A stretch of 64,000 nt of DNA, taken from an uncultured Pelagibacteraceae bacterium (GTDB taxonomy: Bacteria > Pseudomonadota > Alphaproteobacteria > Pelagibacterales > Pelagibacteraceae). Under the pieces are notes generated by a model. The model worked only from the letters and a program-made list of their open reading frames with translations. It did no database searches and was not told the origin of the DNA. This document shows positions 32,537-45,821 of this stretch, one piece after another. Position 1 is the first letter of the stretch; every line of letters starts with the position of its first letter. The stretch spans positions 56,362 to 120,361 of the forward strand of contig CACAIN010000002.1 of the NCBI GenBank assembly GCA_902532595.1, read 5' to 3'. A program made the translations under genes and the position numbers.

Positions 32537-33844
32537 ATGTCTGAAAAAATAATAGTACCAACATTAGGAGAGTCAGTAACAGAGGCAACAGTTTCAAAAT
32601 GGTTAAAAAACCAGGGCGAGAAAGTATCTGCAGATGAGCCAATTGTAGAATTAGAAACAGATAAGGTAAATGTTGAAGTTCCGGCACCATCAAATGGTAT
32701 TTTAGAAAGTATATCAGTTAAAGAAGGTCAAACAGTTAACGTTGGAACTTTACTAGGTATGATTAACGGATCTGCTAAGGAAGCCTCGAAAAGTGTTAAA
32801 GAGATAAAAAGCTATTCTCCACCAAAGAAAAAAACTAAAATTTTAAAAGAGCCAGAAGAAGAAGCTCTTACACTATCTGAAGAAGTAGAAAATAAGCCTT
32901 CAAAACCGAAAAAAGAAGAAGCATTAGTATTAGATAATTTTCATGAAGAAAAAAAGGTAAAAGAAAATAAAAAAATAAAAATTCAAGAGCCTTCTATTTC
33001 TCCTTCTGCAAGAAAAATGGCAACTGAAGCTAAAATAGATTTAAGTAAAATTGAAGGTTCAGGAAAACATGGTGTTATTTTAAAAGAAGATATTATGAGT
33101 TTAATGGGATCTAAACCGTCTCCTTCAGTGAGAAAAATTGAACATGGTCCAGAAGAAAGAATTAAAATGACAAGATTACGATTAACAATTGCCAAAAGAT
33201 TAAAAGAAGCCCAAGAGAATGCAGCGATGCTAACTACCTTTAACGAAGTAGATATGAGCGAAGTAATTGCTATGCGCAATCAATATAAAGAAGAATTTCA
33301 AAATAAGTATTCTGTAAAACTTGGCTTTATGTCATTTTTTGTGAAAGCTTGTGTTATAGGATTAAAAAATTTTCCTGCTATAAACGCTGAGATTCAAGGT
33401 GACGAAATAGTTTATAAAAATTATTACAATATAAGCATAGCTGTTGGAACAGATAGAGGTTTAGTAGTACCAGTTCTTAGAGAAACAGATGAAATGTCAT
33501 TTGCGGATATTGAAAAAAACATTGGTAATTTGGGGGCGAAGGCACGTGATGGAAAAATTACTATAGATGATTTACAAGGAGGAACTTTTACTATTACGAA
33601 TGGTGGAATATACGGTTCAATGCTATCAACCCCAATATTAAATCCTCCTCAATCAGCTGTTTTGGGAATGCATAATATAGTTCAAAGACCCATTGTTATT
33701 GACGGAAATGTGGAAGTAAGACCTGTTATGTATCTAGCTTTATCATATGATCATAGAATAATAGATGGAAAAGAAGCGGTATCATTTTTAAAAATAGTCA
33801 AAGAGTCTTTAGAACAACCTAAGAGACTTTTTCTCAACATCTAA
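32537..33844 (+). CDS. sucB: 2-oxoglutarate dehydrogenase E2 (dihydrolipoyl succinyltransferase)
   Basis: Lipoyl site [18 protein letters not shown]-terminal [17 protein letters not shown] catalytic motif. Confidence 0.97.
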   Translation: MSEKIIVPTLGESVTEATVSKWLKNQGEKVSADEPIVELETDKVNVEVPAPSNGILESISVKEGQTVNVGTLLGMINGSAKEASKSVKEIKSYSPPKKKTKILKEPEEEALTLSEEVENKPSKPKKEEALVLDNFHEEKKVKENKKIKIQEPSISPSARKMATEAKIDLSKIEGSGKHGVILKEDIMSLMGSKPSPSVRKIEHGPEERIKMTRLRLTIAKRLKEAQENAAMLTTFNEVDMSEVIAMRNQYKEEFQNKYSVKLGFMSFFVKACVIGLKNFPAINAEIQGDEIVYKNYYNISIAVGTDRGLVVPVLRETDEMSFADIEKNIGNLGAKARDGKITIDDLQGGTFTITNGGIYGSMLSTPILNPPQSAVLGMHNIVQRPIVIDGNVEVRPVMYLALSYDHRIIDGKEAVSFLKIVKESLEQPKRLFLNI

Positions 33845-33846
33845 CA

Positions 33847-35250
33847 ATGGAAAATAATTTTGATGTAATTATAATTGGTGGCGGTCCAGGAGGATATGTT
33901 TGCGCTATAAGAGCAGCGCAACTAGGTCTTAAAACTGCATGTATAGAGTCAAGAGGATCATTGGGAGGCACTTGTTTAAACGTTGGATGTATACCATCAA
34001 AGAGTTTATTAAATTTATCTGAAAATTTTCATAAAGCAAAAAAAGATTTCAATCAGCAGGGAATAGAAATTAGCGATATAAAATTGAATATAAGTAAGAT
34101 GATGTCTAATAAAAATAAATCAATACAAATTCTGACTAAAGGAGTAGAATTTTTATTTAAAAAAAATAAAGTTACTTATTTAAAAGGAAAAGGTGTTCTT
34201 TTTTCAAAAAATGATGTTGTTGTTTATAATAATAATAAGAAAGAAAATTACAAAGCTAGAAATATAGTAATTGCTACTGGTTCAGACGTTGCTTCTTTGC
34301 CTGGTATAATAATTGATGAAAAAAATATAATTTCCTCTACAGAAGCATTGTCATTAAATAAGGTTCCAAATAAATTATTAGTAATTGGAGGTGGTTATAT
34401 TGGTCTTGAGATGGGTTCTGTTTGGTCAAGACTTGGTGCTGAGGTTACTGTTATTGAATATTTAGATTGTATTACCCCTGGTATGGATCGAGAGATTTCA
34501 CAAGAATTTCAAAAAATTTTAATTAAACAAGGAATTAAGTTTAAATTAAATTCAAAAGTAAGTTCTGTAAAAAATAAAGATAATTCTGTTTTAGTAACAT
34601 TTACTGATAATAAAACTTCAAAAACAGAAACTATAGAAGCAGATAAAGTTTTAGTTTCTGTTGGACGAAAACCTTATACAGAAGGATTGAATCTATCCAA
34701 AATTGGAATCAAAAAAGACGACAAAGGCAGAATTAAAGTTAACGAAAAACTACAAACATCAATAAATAATATTTATGCAATAGGAGATGTGATTAAAGGT
34801 CCAATGCTAGCACATAAAGCAGAAGATGAGGGTATAGCCGTTGCAGAAATTTTAGCAGGTCAAGCCGGACATGTAAATTATGATGTTATTCCTGGTGTTA
34901 TTTATACATCTCCAGAAGTTGCAACAGTTGGAAAAACTGAAGAACAACTTAAATCAGAAAATAAAACATATAAAGTAGGCAAATTTCCTTTTCTTGCAAA
35001 TTCAAGAGCAAAGGTAAATAATGAAACAGAAGGATTTGTTAAAATTTTAGCTGATAGCAATACAGACAAAGTTTTAGGAGTACATATTATTGGTCCACAT
35101 TGTGGGGACATGATTGCTGAAATGGCTTTAGCGATGGAATTTGGAGCAAGCGCTGAAGATATCGCTAGAACTTGTCATGCTCATCCAACTCATACAGAAG
35201 CTATAAAAGAAGCTGCATTAGCTGTTGATAAAAGACCAATTCATTTTTAA
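33847..35250 (+). CDS. lpdA: Dihydrolipoyl dehydrogenase
   Basis: IIIGGGPGGYVCAIRAAQLG, GGTCLNVGCIPSK, C-terminal CHAHPTHTEAIKEAAL. Confidence 0.97.
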   Translation: MENNFDVIIIGGGPGGYVCAIRAAQLGLKTACIESRGSLGGTCLNVGCIPSKSLLNLSENFHKAKKDFNQQGIEISDIKLNISKMMSNKNKSIQILTKGVEFLFKKNKVTYLKGKGVLFSKNDVVVYNNNKKENYKARNIVIATGSDVASLPGIIIDEKNIISSTEALSLNKVPNKLLVIGGGYIGLEMGSVWSRLGAEVTVIEYLDCITPGMDREISQEFQKILIKQGIKFKLNSKVSSVKNKDNSVLVTFTDNKTSKTETIEADKVLVSVGRKPYTEGLNLSKIGIKKDDKGRIKVNEKLQTSINNIYAIGDVIKGPMLAHKAEDEGIAVAEILAGQAGHVNYDVIPGVIYTSPEVATVGKTEEQLKSENKTYKVGKFPFLANSRAKVNNETEGFVKILADSNTDKVLGVHIIGPHCGDMIAEMALAMEFGASAEDIARTCHAHPTHTEAIKEAALAVDKRPIHF

Positions 35251-35278
35251 TTAAGAATAATTCTAATACTATTATTGT

Positions 35279-37222
35279 ATGAAAGCACAAGTTTTGTTGC
35301 CAAAAGTTTTTAATTTTCCTTTTACTTACAATTCTAATATTGAAGGTAAAATTGGAAATTTAGTTGAAGTTCCATTCGGATCTAAAAAAGAGATAGGTGT
35401 AATTTGGAAAAACAATTATTCCGAACCAAAAAATATTAAAATAAAAGAAATTAGCAAAAAGACCGAATACTCAATTGATAAAAAGTTAGTTGATTTTATA
35501 GAATGGTTTTCATCCTATAATATGGTTCCAATCGGTCTTGTTTTGAAGATGGTGATAGGAAGTACAAATAAATTTATAAAAATAAAAGATAATTCAATAG
35601 TAGTAAAGAAAACAGAAATTAAGAATTTTAATTTGAATGAAGAGCAATTAACAGCACTTAAATTTCTTGAAAGGGTAAACAATAAATTTGATGTATCAGT
35701 CTTACAAGGTACGACCGGATCAGGAAAAACTTTAGTTTATTTTGAAAGAATTAAAAAAATTATAGAAAAAAACAAACAAGCTCTAGTCTTATTACCTGAA
35801 ATATTTCTAACAAATGATTTTAAATCTAGGTTTGAAGATTTTTTTGGTTTTGAACCTGCAATTTGGCATTCCAAAATAACACCAAAACAAAAAAGTTTAA
35901 TTTGGAAAGGAATTATAAACAATAAAATAAAAATATTAGTTGGTGCCAGATCTGCATTACTTTTACCTTTTAAAAAACTTGGGATTATAATTGTAGATGA
36001 AGAACACGACGCATCTTATAAACAAGACGAAGGTGTCATTTACAATGCAAGAGATATGGCAATTTCAAGAGCAAACTTTGAAGGAATTCCTATACATCTT
36101 GTTACTTCTGTTCCTTCCATAGAAACATATAATAATATTCAAAATAAAAAATACAGACATACAAAAATTTTTAAAAGGTTTGATAATTATCCTTTGCCTA
36201 AGACAAAAATAGTCAATTTAAATTTAAATAAAATAAAAAATAAGTTTATTGCTAATGAGACAATAGATTTAGTTAAAAAATATCTAGACAGAGAAGATCA
36301 AGCACTTTTTTTTATTAATAGAAGAGGTTTTGCCCCATTTCTTATTTGTAAAAAATGTGGTTTTAAACATATTTGCTCTAACTGTTCATTGTATTTAACA
36401 TTTCATAAAATAAAAAATAAAGCGATCTGCCATCATTGTTCTTTTGAAAAAACTATAAAAACAAAATGTAAATCTAAAGGAAGCTGTGAATTTATTATGT
36501 ATGGTCCTGGTGTTGAAAAAATATTTGATGAAATTAAAGAAATATTTCCTAATAAAAAAATTAGTATATTTTCAAGTGATTATTTAAAAACAAAAGAAGA
36601 ATCAAAAAATTTATTTACAAATATAAAAGATAATAAGATCGATATTTTAATTGGAACACAAATGATTTCAAAAGGTTTTAATTTTCCAAAGTTAAACTGC
36701 ATTGTAGTTATCGATGCTGATTTTTCTGGTAGAGGTTATGATTTAAGAACAACAGAGAAAAATATTCAGCTATACCATCAGTTAAGTGGTAGAGCTGGAA
36801 GATTTAGTTCAGAGTCTTTAATAATTTATCAAACATTAAATCCTTACGATGCAACTCTTAATGAATTAATCAAAAATAGATCAGAAGAACTTCTTAAGAA
36901 TGAACTTTTATTGAGAGAAAAAAATAAATTACCTCCATTTAAAAGATTGATTGCTATCATTATATCTTCAAAAGATCGAAACTTAAGCTTGCAGGGGGCT
37001 AGAGAGATTAAAGTTAAATTAAATCAAATAAAGGATCTTGAGGTTTTAGGGCCAGTTGACTCTCCATTGTTAAAAATTAAAAAAAATTTTCGATCTAGGT
37101 TATTGATAAAGTTTAATAATCAAACTTTAATGCAAAAAAAAATAAAAAAAGTACTAAATGGGCTTAAAATCTCACAAAAAATTAAACTCACGGTTGATGT
37201 AGATCCGATCAACTTTGCTTAA
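35279..37222 (+). CDS. priA: Primosomal protein N' (PriA helicase)
   Basis: LQGTTGSGKTLVYFERI, VDEEHDASYKQDEG, zinc-binding CKKCGFKHICSNCS, LSGRAGRFS. Confidence 0.95.
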   Translation: MKAQVLLPKVFNFPFTYNSNIEGKIGNLVEVPFGSKKEIGVIWKNNYSEPKNIKIKEISKKTEYSIDKKLVDFIEWFSSYNMVPIGLVLKMVIGSTNKFIKIKDNSIVVKKTEIKNFNLNEEQLTALKFLERVNNKFDVSVLQGTTGSGKTLVYFERIKKIIEKNKQALVLLPEIFLTNDFKSRFEDFFGFEPAIWHSKITPKQKSLIWKGIINNKIKILVGARSALLLPFKKLGIIIVDEEHDASYKQDEGVIYNARDMAISRANFEGIPIHLVTSVPSIETYNNIQNKKYRHTKIFKRFDNYPLPKTKIVNLNLNKIKNKFIANETIDLVKKYLDREDQALFFINRRGFAPFLICKKCGFKHICSNCSLYLTFHKIKNKAICHHCSFEKTIKTKCKSKGSCEFIMYGPGVEKIFDEIKEIFPNKKISIFSSDYLKTKEESKNLFTNIKDNKIDILIGTQMISKGFNFPKLNCIVVIDADFSGRGYDLRTTEKNIQLYHQLSGRAGRFSSESLIIYQTLNPYDATLNELIKNRSEELLKNELLLREKNKLPPFKRLIAIIISSKDRNLSLQGAREIKVKLNQIKDLEVLGPVDSPLLKIKKNFRSRLLIKFNNQTLMQKKIKKVLNGLKISQKIKLTVDVDPINFA

Positions 37223-37235
37223 ATTCAAAATTGGC

Positions 37236-37249
37236 AACTTGATCAAGTT
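37236..37249. promoter_or_regulatory. 14-bp perfect palindrome AACTTGATCAAGTT upstream of atp operon
   Basis: Exact inverted repeat; its final T begins a TATACT -10-like hexamer (37249-37254). Confidence 0.4.
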
Positions 37250-37304
37250 ATACTCTTATGGTACGACCACTGCATTATTTCACGATAAAATCTAACAATT
37301 AAAA

Positions 37305-37862
37305 ATGAGTACAAATAAATCTTTCTCTTCCGAAACATCTGAAAGGTATTCTCGTGCTTTATTTGAAGTGGTTAATGAGGCAAAAGAATTAGATAAAGTT
37401 GAGAATGATGTCAGAAATTTTCAATTACTTTTTAATGCTAGTCATGAAATAAAAAATTTTATACAAAATCCTACTCAAAGTATAAATACTCAAAATAGTG
37501 TTATTGATTTATTAGCAGAAAAATTAGGTTTTTCTAAAAATTTAAAAAATTTCTTTTTATTATTAATAAAAAAAAGAAGAATATTCTTTGTAAAAAAAAT
37601 TTCTGAGACTTTTTTAAAATTATGTTCTCAAAAAAGAGGAGAAGTAAAAGCTTCTTTAATTTCATCAAAAGAGCTTTCCTCAGCCGAACTTGATGAAATA
37701 AGTAAAGATTTATCAAAATCAATGGGATCAATTATAAAATTTGACTATAAAGTGGATAAAGGTCTAATCGGTGGTTTAAAATTACAACTAGGTAGCTTTA
37801 TGATTGATACTTCCGTTAAAAATAAATTAAAAAAATACGAACAGTCAATGTTAGAAAACTAA
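37305..37862 (+). CDS. atpH: ATP synthase F1 delta subunit
   Basis: [25 protein letters not shown]-terminus; [26 protein letters not shown]. Confidence 0.95.
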   Translation: MSTNKSFSSETSERYSRALFEVVNEAKELDKVENDVRNFQLLFNASHEIKNFIQNPTQSINTQNSVIDLLAEKLGFSKNLKNFFLLLIKKRRIFFVKKISETFLKLCSQKRGEVKASLISSKELSSAELDEISKDLSKSMGSIIKFDYKVDKGLIGGLKLQLGSFMIDTSVKNKLKKYEQSMLEN

Positions 37863-37863
37863 A

Positions 37864-39392
37864 ATGACAATTAATCCCTCAGAAGTTACAAAACTATTAA
37901 AAGATCAAATTAAGAATTTTGGTGAAAAAGCTGAAGTTTCAGAAATTGGAAAAGTTCTATCAGTTGGAGATGGTATTGCTCGAGTCTATGGCTTAGATAA
38001 TGTTCAGGCGGGCGAAATGGTTGAGTTTGAAGATGGCTCTAAAGGGATGGCTCTAAATTTGGAAAGCGATAACGTCGGTGTAGTTATTTTCGGTGATGAT
38101 AGAAAGATTAAAGAAGGTGATACAATTAAAAGAACTAATGCAATTGTAGATGTTCCAGTAGGCAAAGAACTTTTAGGAAGAGTAGTAGATGGACTAGGGA
38201 ATCCTATAGATGGAAAAGGTGCCCTAGCAGCTAAACATAGGAAACGAGTTGAAGTCAAAGCACCGGGAATCATTCCAAGACAATCTGTTAGTGAGCCAAT
38301 GCAAACAGGTTTAAAATCGATAGACTCCCTTATACCAATTGGAAGAGGACAACGTGAATTAATTATTGGAGACAGACAAACTGGAAAAACAGCAGTAGCA
38401 ATTGATGCAATTATAAATCAAAAAAAAATAAATGAGTCTTCGGATGAAAAGAAAAAATTATATTGTGTATATGTAGCAATAGGTCAGAAGCGTTCTACTG
38501 TAGCTCAAATAACAAAAACTTTAGAAGAGGCAGGTGCTCTTAAATATACAACTATAGTTGCTGCTACAGCATCAGATTCAGCGCCTTTACAATTCTTAGC
38601 ACCTTATACAGGATGTACTATAGGGGAATATTTTAGAGACAATGGTATGCATGCTTTAATTGTTTATGATGATTTATCTAAACAAGCAGTTGCTTACAGA
38701 CAAATGTCTTTATTATTAAGAAGGCCACCAGGAAGAGAAGCATATCCTGGAGATGTATTTTATTTACACAGTAGATTGTTAGAACGTGCGTCAAAATTAA
38801 GTGATAAAAGTGGCGGAGGTTCATTAACAGCTTTACCTATAATTGAGACACAGGCAGGAGATGTTTCTGCGTATATCCCAACCAATGTTATTTCTATAAC
38901 TGATGGACAAATATTTTTAGAAACAGAATTATTCAATCAAGGAATTCGACCAGCTGTAAATGTTGGACTATCTGTTTCCCGAGTAGGTTCTGCTGCACAA
39001 ACTAAAGCAATGAAAAAAGTAGCTGGTTCTATCAAGTTAGAATTAGCTCAATATAGAGAAATGGCAGCTTTTGCACAATTTGGTTCAGATTTAGATGCTT
39101 CTACACAACAGTTATTAAATCGAGGAGCAAAATTAACAGAACTTTTAAAACAAGATCAATATTCTCCAATGACAGTAGCAGAGCAGGTAATTTCAGTATT
39201 TACCGGCGTAAAAGGTTTTCTTGATGATATTGAATTAAATGAAATAAAAAAATTTGAAAAAGATATTATTGAAAAGATTAAATCTGAAAAACCTGAAATA
39301 ATTGATTCTATCGAGTCAACTGGAAAACTCGAGGAAAATACTGAAAAAATTCTTTCCCAGATAATTGCAGAATATAAAAAAGGTAATAAATA

Positions 39393-39393
<1 letters not shown>
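37864..39393 (+). CDS. atpA: ATP synthase F1 alpha subunit
   Basis: [65 protein letters not shown]. Confidence 0.99.
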
Positions 39394-41692
<2,299 letters not shown>

Positions 41693-41694
41693 TA

Positions 41695-42090
41695 ATGTCA
41701 GAGAATTTTACAGTTGAAATCATAAGCCCAGATAAATCAATTTTAAAATCAGAAGCAACAGAAGTGACTATTCCATCGTATGAGGGACAAATGGGAATAT
41801 TAAAAGATCATATACCTCTAATTACATTTTTAAGGCCTGGTTTAATAATAATTAAAAAAAATAATAGTGGAGAAAAAAAATTTTTTGTTGAAGATGGAAC
41901 GGTAGAATTTTTAAAAAATAATTTGTTAATATTAACTTCTACAGCAAAAAGTTTGGACAGTTTAGATAAAAATTCTATAGATATTATTATCAAAAATTCT
42001 CAAGAAAAAATAGACAAAGGTGAGATTAGTGATAAAGAAAAATATTTGCTATCTTATAAGATTGATACACTCAGAGAAATTAATCAATAA
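41695..42090 (+). CDS. atpC: ATP synthase F1 epsilon subunit
   Basis: VEIISPDKSILKSEATEVTIPSYEGQMGILKDHIPLIT; last gene of atpHAGDC. Confidence 0.95.
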   Translation: MSENFTVEIISPDKSILKSEATEVTIPSYEGQMGILKDHIPLITFLRPGLIIIKKNNSGEKKFFVEDGTVEFLKNNLLILTSTAKSLDSLDKNSIDIIIKNSQEKIDKGEISDKEKYLLSYKIDTLREINQ

Positions 42091-42550
42091 TTTTTTTTAA
42101 TTTTACCAATAACTTTTCATAAACTTCTTTTTTAAAATCAACAATTATTTTTGGAAGCTCATCCATTTCCACCCATTTCCATTCAATGAATTCAGGATGT
42201 TTTGTTTTTAAATTAATTTCACTTTCCTTCCCGGTGAATCTAACTACAAACCATTTTTGCTTTTGTCCTCTGAATTTGCCTTTCCAAATAATCCCTATAA
42301 GATTTTTAGGCAATTCATATTGGAACCATCCATCTAACTCTTTTATAATTTGGATATTTTTAATACTCGTCTCTTCATTCAATTCTCTTTTCATTGCAGC
42401 TAAAAAACTTTCATTTTTATCAATACCGCCCTGGGGCATTTGCCATTTATTGACAGGATTATCTTTCCGTTTTCCAACCAAAATTTTATTTTCACTGTTT
42501 AAAACAATTGCACCTACACCAATTCTTAAAGGAAGTGTTTTTTCAGTCAT
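42080..42550 (-). CDS. rppH: RNA pyrophosphohydrolase (Nudix)
   Basis: LRIGVGAIVLNSENKILVGKR, MPQGGIDKNESFLAAMKRELNEETSI Nudix box. Confidence 0.93.
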   Translation of the reverse strand: MTEKTLPLRIGVGAIVLNSENKILVGKRKDNPVNKWQMPQGGIDKNESFLAAMKRELNEETSIKNIQIIKELDGWFQYELPKNLIGIIWKGKFRGQKQKWFVVRFTGKESEINLKTKHPEFIEWKWVEMDELPKIIVDFKKEVYEKLLVKLKKIID

Positions 42551-42552
42551 TA

Positions 42553-43689
42553 TTAAGAATTGAATAATTTTAAAGCGTAATTTAATTGATTATCGTTTTC
42601 TGAGTTTATTTTGAAATTATCGCTTGTTTCTTCTACAACTATATCTGGAGTAACTCCTACTTCAGATATAGAATTGCCTGATGGTAGGTAATATTTAGAA
42701 ATTGTAAGTCTCATTCCTCCCCCATTACGCAAAGGAATAATTGATTGAACAGAACCTTTACCATAAGAACTTTCTCCTAAAATAATTGCTCTTTTATGGT
42801 CCTTGAGAGCGCCAGCAAATATTTCTGAAGCTGAAGCAGAGCCATTATTAATCAATACTATTATAGGCTTACCCTTAGTTTCATCACCTTTTTTTGCAAA
42901 AAACTTTCTTGTTTCAGAAGCTTGACGTCCTTTAGTTGAAACTATTTCACCGTCATCTAAAAAAAAATCTGTAATATTGATAGCTTGTGTCAATAATCCT
43001 CCAGGATTATTTCTTAAATCTAGTATGTAACCTTCTATTTTTGAATTTTTTTCATATTTTTTTACGATATCTAGGAATTGTTTATCGCTGTTTTCGTTAA
43101 ATGATTTTAGCCTTATATATCCTAAATTTTTACTATCACCTAGAATTTCAGAATTGACTGATTTAATTTCTATTATTTCTCGAACAATTTTAAATTCTAA
43201 TGGTTTTTTTACATTTTTTCTTCTTACTGTTAATTCAATAGAAGTTCCTACTGGTCCCCTCATTAATTTGACTGCTTCCATTAAAGATTTTCCTTGAACT
43301 TGATTATCTCCTATTTTTACAATGTAATCTCCAGCTTTTATTCCAGCTTTTGCGGCTGGCGTATCATCAATTGGAGATATAACTTTTACCACTCCAGATT
43401 CCATTCCTATTTCAATTCCCAAACCTCCAAATTCACCACGAGTATCAGTTTGCATTTCTTTAAATAATTCAGGACTCATATATGCCGAGTAAGGGTCAAG
43501 CGATTGAAGTACGCCATTAATAGCAGAGTCCATCATTTTAGATTGATTAACATCATCTACATAATCTTTTTTAATTTTTTCTAAAACTTCTCCAAAAAGA
43601 TCAATCTTCTCGTAAAGTTCGCTGCTCGAATAAGAATTTGTAAGATTTAAATTTAAAAATAATATAATTAAAAAAATAATTTTTTTCAT
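42553..43689 (-). CDS. ctpA: S41 family C-terminal processing peptidase
   Basis: PDZ domain GLGIEIGMESGVVKVISPIDDTPAAKAGIKAGD; INNGSASASEIFAGALKDHKRAIILGESSYGKGSVQ. Confidence 0.94.
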   Translation of the reverse strand: MKKIIFLIILFLNLNLTNSYSSSELYEKIDLFGEVLEKIKKDYVDDVNQSKMMDSAINGVLQSLDPYSAYMSPELFKEMQTDTRGEFGGLGIEIGMESGVVKVISPIDDTPAAKAGIKAGDYIVKIGDNQVQGKSLMEAVKLMRGPVGTSIELTVRRKNVKKPLEFKIVREIIEIKSVNSEILGDSKNLGYIRLKSFNENSDKQFLDIVKKYEKNSKIEGYILDLRNNPGGLLTQAINITDFFLDDGEIVSTKGRQASETRKFFAKKGDETKGKPIIVLINNGSASASEIFAGALKDHKRAIILGESSYGKGSVQSIIPLRNGGGMRLTISKYYLPSGNSISEVGVTPDIVVEETSDNFKINSENDNQLNYALKLFNS

Positions 43690-44033
43690 ATAATAGCCTT
43701 TTCTTTAGGAATTTCTTCTGACCACATTTTTTCTAAGTCATAAAATTTTCTTTTTTCAGGATGAAAAATATGAATTATGATATCATTAGCATCAACCAAT
43801 TTCCAATCATTGCTTTCTCTTCCTTCAATACGACACTTTTCCAAGCCTATTTTTTTTAGTTCAATCAAAAGAATTTCAGAAAGGGCCTGTAAATGTCTAG
43901 ATGAAGTACCTGAAGCAATAATCATATAATCTGCTATATATGATTTATTTTTTAAGTTGATAGAAGTGATGTTCGAAGCTTTGTTATTGTCTAAAATTTT
44001 TTCAATATTTTTTTTTATATCTATTATTTTCAT
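43686..44033 (-). CDS. rsfS: Ribosomal silencing factor RsfS
   Basis: ADYMIIASGTSSRHLQALSEILL, EGRESNDWKLVDANDIIIHIF. Confidence 0.93.
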   Translation of the reverse strand: MKIIDIKKNIEKILDNNKASNITSINLKNKSYIADYMIIASGTSSRHLQALSEILLIELKKIGLEKCRIEGRESNDWKLVDANDIIIHIFHPEKRKFYDLEKMWSEEIPKEKAII

Positions 44034-44575
44034 TAAAACTTTTTTAAATAATTCTTTTTAATATTTGATGAAGAAATATTAATTAATTTGTTATTTATAT
44101 AGATAATATTTTTTTTATTAAGATATTTCACTACAATAGATTCTTTACTCTTTTTATCATATCCTTTTCTAGAAAAAACAACTAATTTTGTTAGTTTAAC
44201 TATCTTTTTCCAACTTGTCCACTTATGAAAATTTAATAAGCTATCTGAACCTAAAATTAAGCATAAGTTTTTTTGTTTTTTTATTTTTATAAAGTAGTTA
44301 ATTACATTAATTGTACGAGAAGATTTGATTCTATCATCTAAATATAAAACTTTAATTTTTTTATATCTTTTTATAGCTTTTTTTGATCTCGATATTCTTT
44401 GTTTCAATGAGAAAAAAGGTTTTTTTTTAAAAGGATTTTTTTTTGTAATAACCCAATAAATTTTTTTGAGTTTTATTTTTTTTAGACTAATTTTAGAAAT
44501 TTCAATATGTCCTTTATGTGGCGGGTCAAAACTTCCCCCAAAAATACCGATTGTTTTTCTGTTAAGGGTTAACAT
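44033..44575 (-). CDS. nadD: Nicotinate-nucleotide adenylyltransferase
   Basis: IGIFGGSFDPPHKGHIEIS; LILGSDSLLNFHKWTSWKKI. Confidence 0.93.
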   Translation of the reverse strand: MLTLNRKTIGIFGGSFDPPHKGHIEISKISLKKIKLKKIYWVITKKNPFKKKPFFSLKQRISRSKKAIKRYKKIKVLYLDDRIKSSRTINVINYFIKIKKQKNLCLILGSDSLLNFHKWTSWKKIVKLTKLVVFSRKGYDKKSKESIVVKYLNKKNIIYINNKLINISSSNIKKNYLKKF

Positions 44576-44578
44576 TAA

Positions 44579-45820
44579 TTATGGTCTAATAATTCCTTTC
44601 CCAGACACAATATATTTGTAAGAAGTTAGCTGATTAATCCCTACAGGTCCTCTTGGAGGAAGTTTATTAGTAGAAATTCCAATTTCCCCTCCAAATCCAA
44701 ATTCGCCTCCGTCTGCAAATTGAGTTGAAACATTATGCATTGCTATAGAGCTGTTAACTCCTTCTAAGAATATTTTTGCATTTTTAGAATTATTTGTAAT
44801 AATGCTATCGGTATGCATAGTTCCATATTTTAAAATATGATTAACGGCATCCTTAACATTTTTAACAGTTTTTATTGATATCTTTGTATCTAAATATTCT
44901 GTTCTCCAATCGATCTCTTTTGCATTTTTTAGTTTATTTTTAAAAATTTTATTAATTTTTCTGTCTACGTAGACTTCACAGCCAGAAGAGATCAATGATT
45001 GTATTATTATTTTTCCGTGGGAATTTAATGCTTTTTCATCAATTAACAAAGTTTCCAGTGCGCCACAAATACTTGTTCTTCGCATTTTTGCATTGATAAT
45101 AATTTTTTTTGCCATAGCTAAATTTGCGCTTTTATCTAAATAAATATGACATAGTCCTTCGAGATGACCAATGACATGAATATTTGAAAATTTTTGAACT
45201 TTTTTTACCAATCCTTTACCTCCTCTTGGAACAATTACGTCAATAAAATTACTCATTTTTGAGAGAAGCGAGTCAACTATTTTTCTTTCTTTTTTTTCTA
45301 TAAATTGGACGCAGTTTTTATCAATGTTGTTTTTACTCAATGACTCACGAAATAGATTTGCTAACAATTTATTGGAGTTATAAGATTCTGATCCTCCTCT
45401 TAGAATAGAGCAATTTCCAGATTTTAAACACAAAGCAGCAACATCTGCTGTAACATTGGGTCTACTTTCGTAAATTACACCTATGACTCCTATAGGAGTA
45501 GAAACTTTTTTAATTGTAAGTTTATTTGGTCTTTGCCATTTTTCTAATACACGACCAATTGGATTTTTAAACTTAGTTATTTCATTGATTGAATGTCTAA
45601 TTTCATCGATTCTTCTATCGTTTAAAATTAATCTATCTACTAAATGTTTTCTTTTTGAACTCTTAATATCTTTGAAATTTTCTTTAATTATTTTTTTTTT
45701 ATTTTTTAAAATAAGATTGTTGTAATTTTTTAAAACTAATTTAATTTTACTATGTTTTATAACTTTTAGTTTTTCAAAAGCTTTTCTTGCATTAAATCCT
45801 ATTTTTTCTAAATACTTCAT
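44579..45820 (-). CDS. proA: Gamma-glutamyl phosphate reductase
   Basis: STPIGVIGVIYESRPNVTADVAALCLKSGN; DVIVPRGGKGLV; TQFADGGEFGFGGEIGISTNKLPPRGPVG. Confidence 0.96.
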   Translation of the reverse strand: MKYLEKIGFNARKAFEKLKVIKHSKIKLVLKNYNNLILKNKKKIIKENFKDIKSSKRKHLVDRLILNDRRIDEIRHSINEITKFKNPIGRVLEKWQRPNKLTIKKVSTPIGVIGVIYESRPNVTADVAALCLKSGNCSILRGGSESYNSNKLLANLFRESLSKNNIDKNCVQFIEKKERKIVDSLLSKMSNFIDVIVPRGGKGLVKKVQKFSNIHVIGHLEGLCHIYLDKSANLAMAKKIIINAKMRRTSICGALETLLIDEKALNSHGKIIIQSLISSGCEVYVDRKINKIFKNKLKNAKEIDWRTEYLDTKISIKTVKNVKDAVNHILKYGTMHTDSIITNNSKNAKIFLEGVNSSIAMHNVSTQFADGGEFGFGGEIGISTNKLPPRGPVGINQLTSYKYIVSGKGIIRP

Positions 45821-45821
45821 T

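Noticed and set aside
42186-42563. 125-aa + strand ORF opposite rppH
   Set aside because: The antisense frame has a clear Nudix box; the + strand product looks like a reverse-complement artefact.
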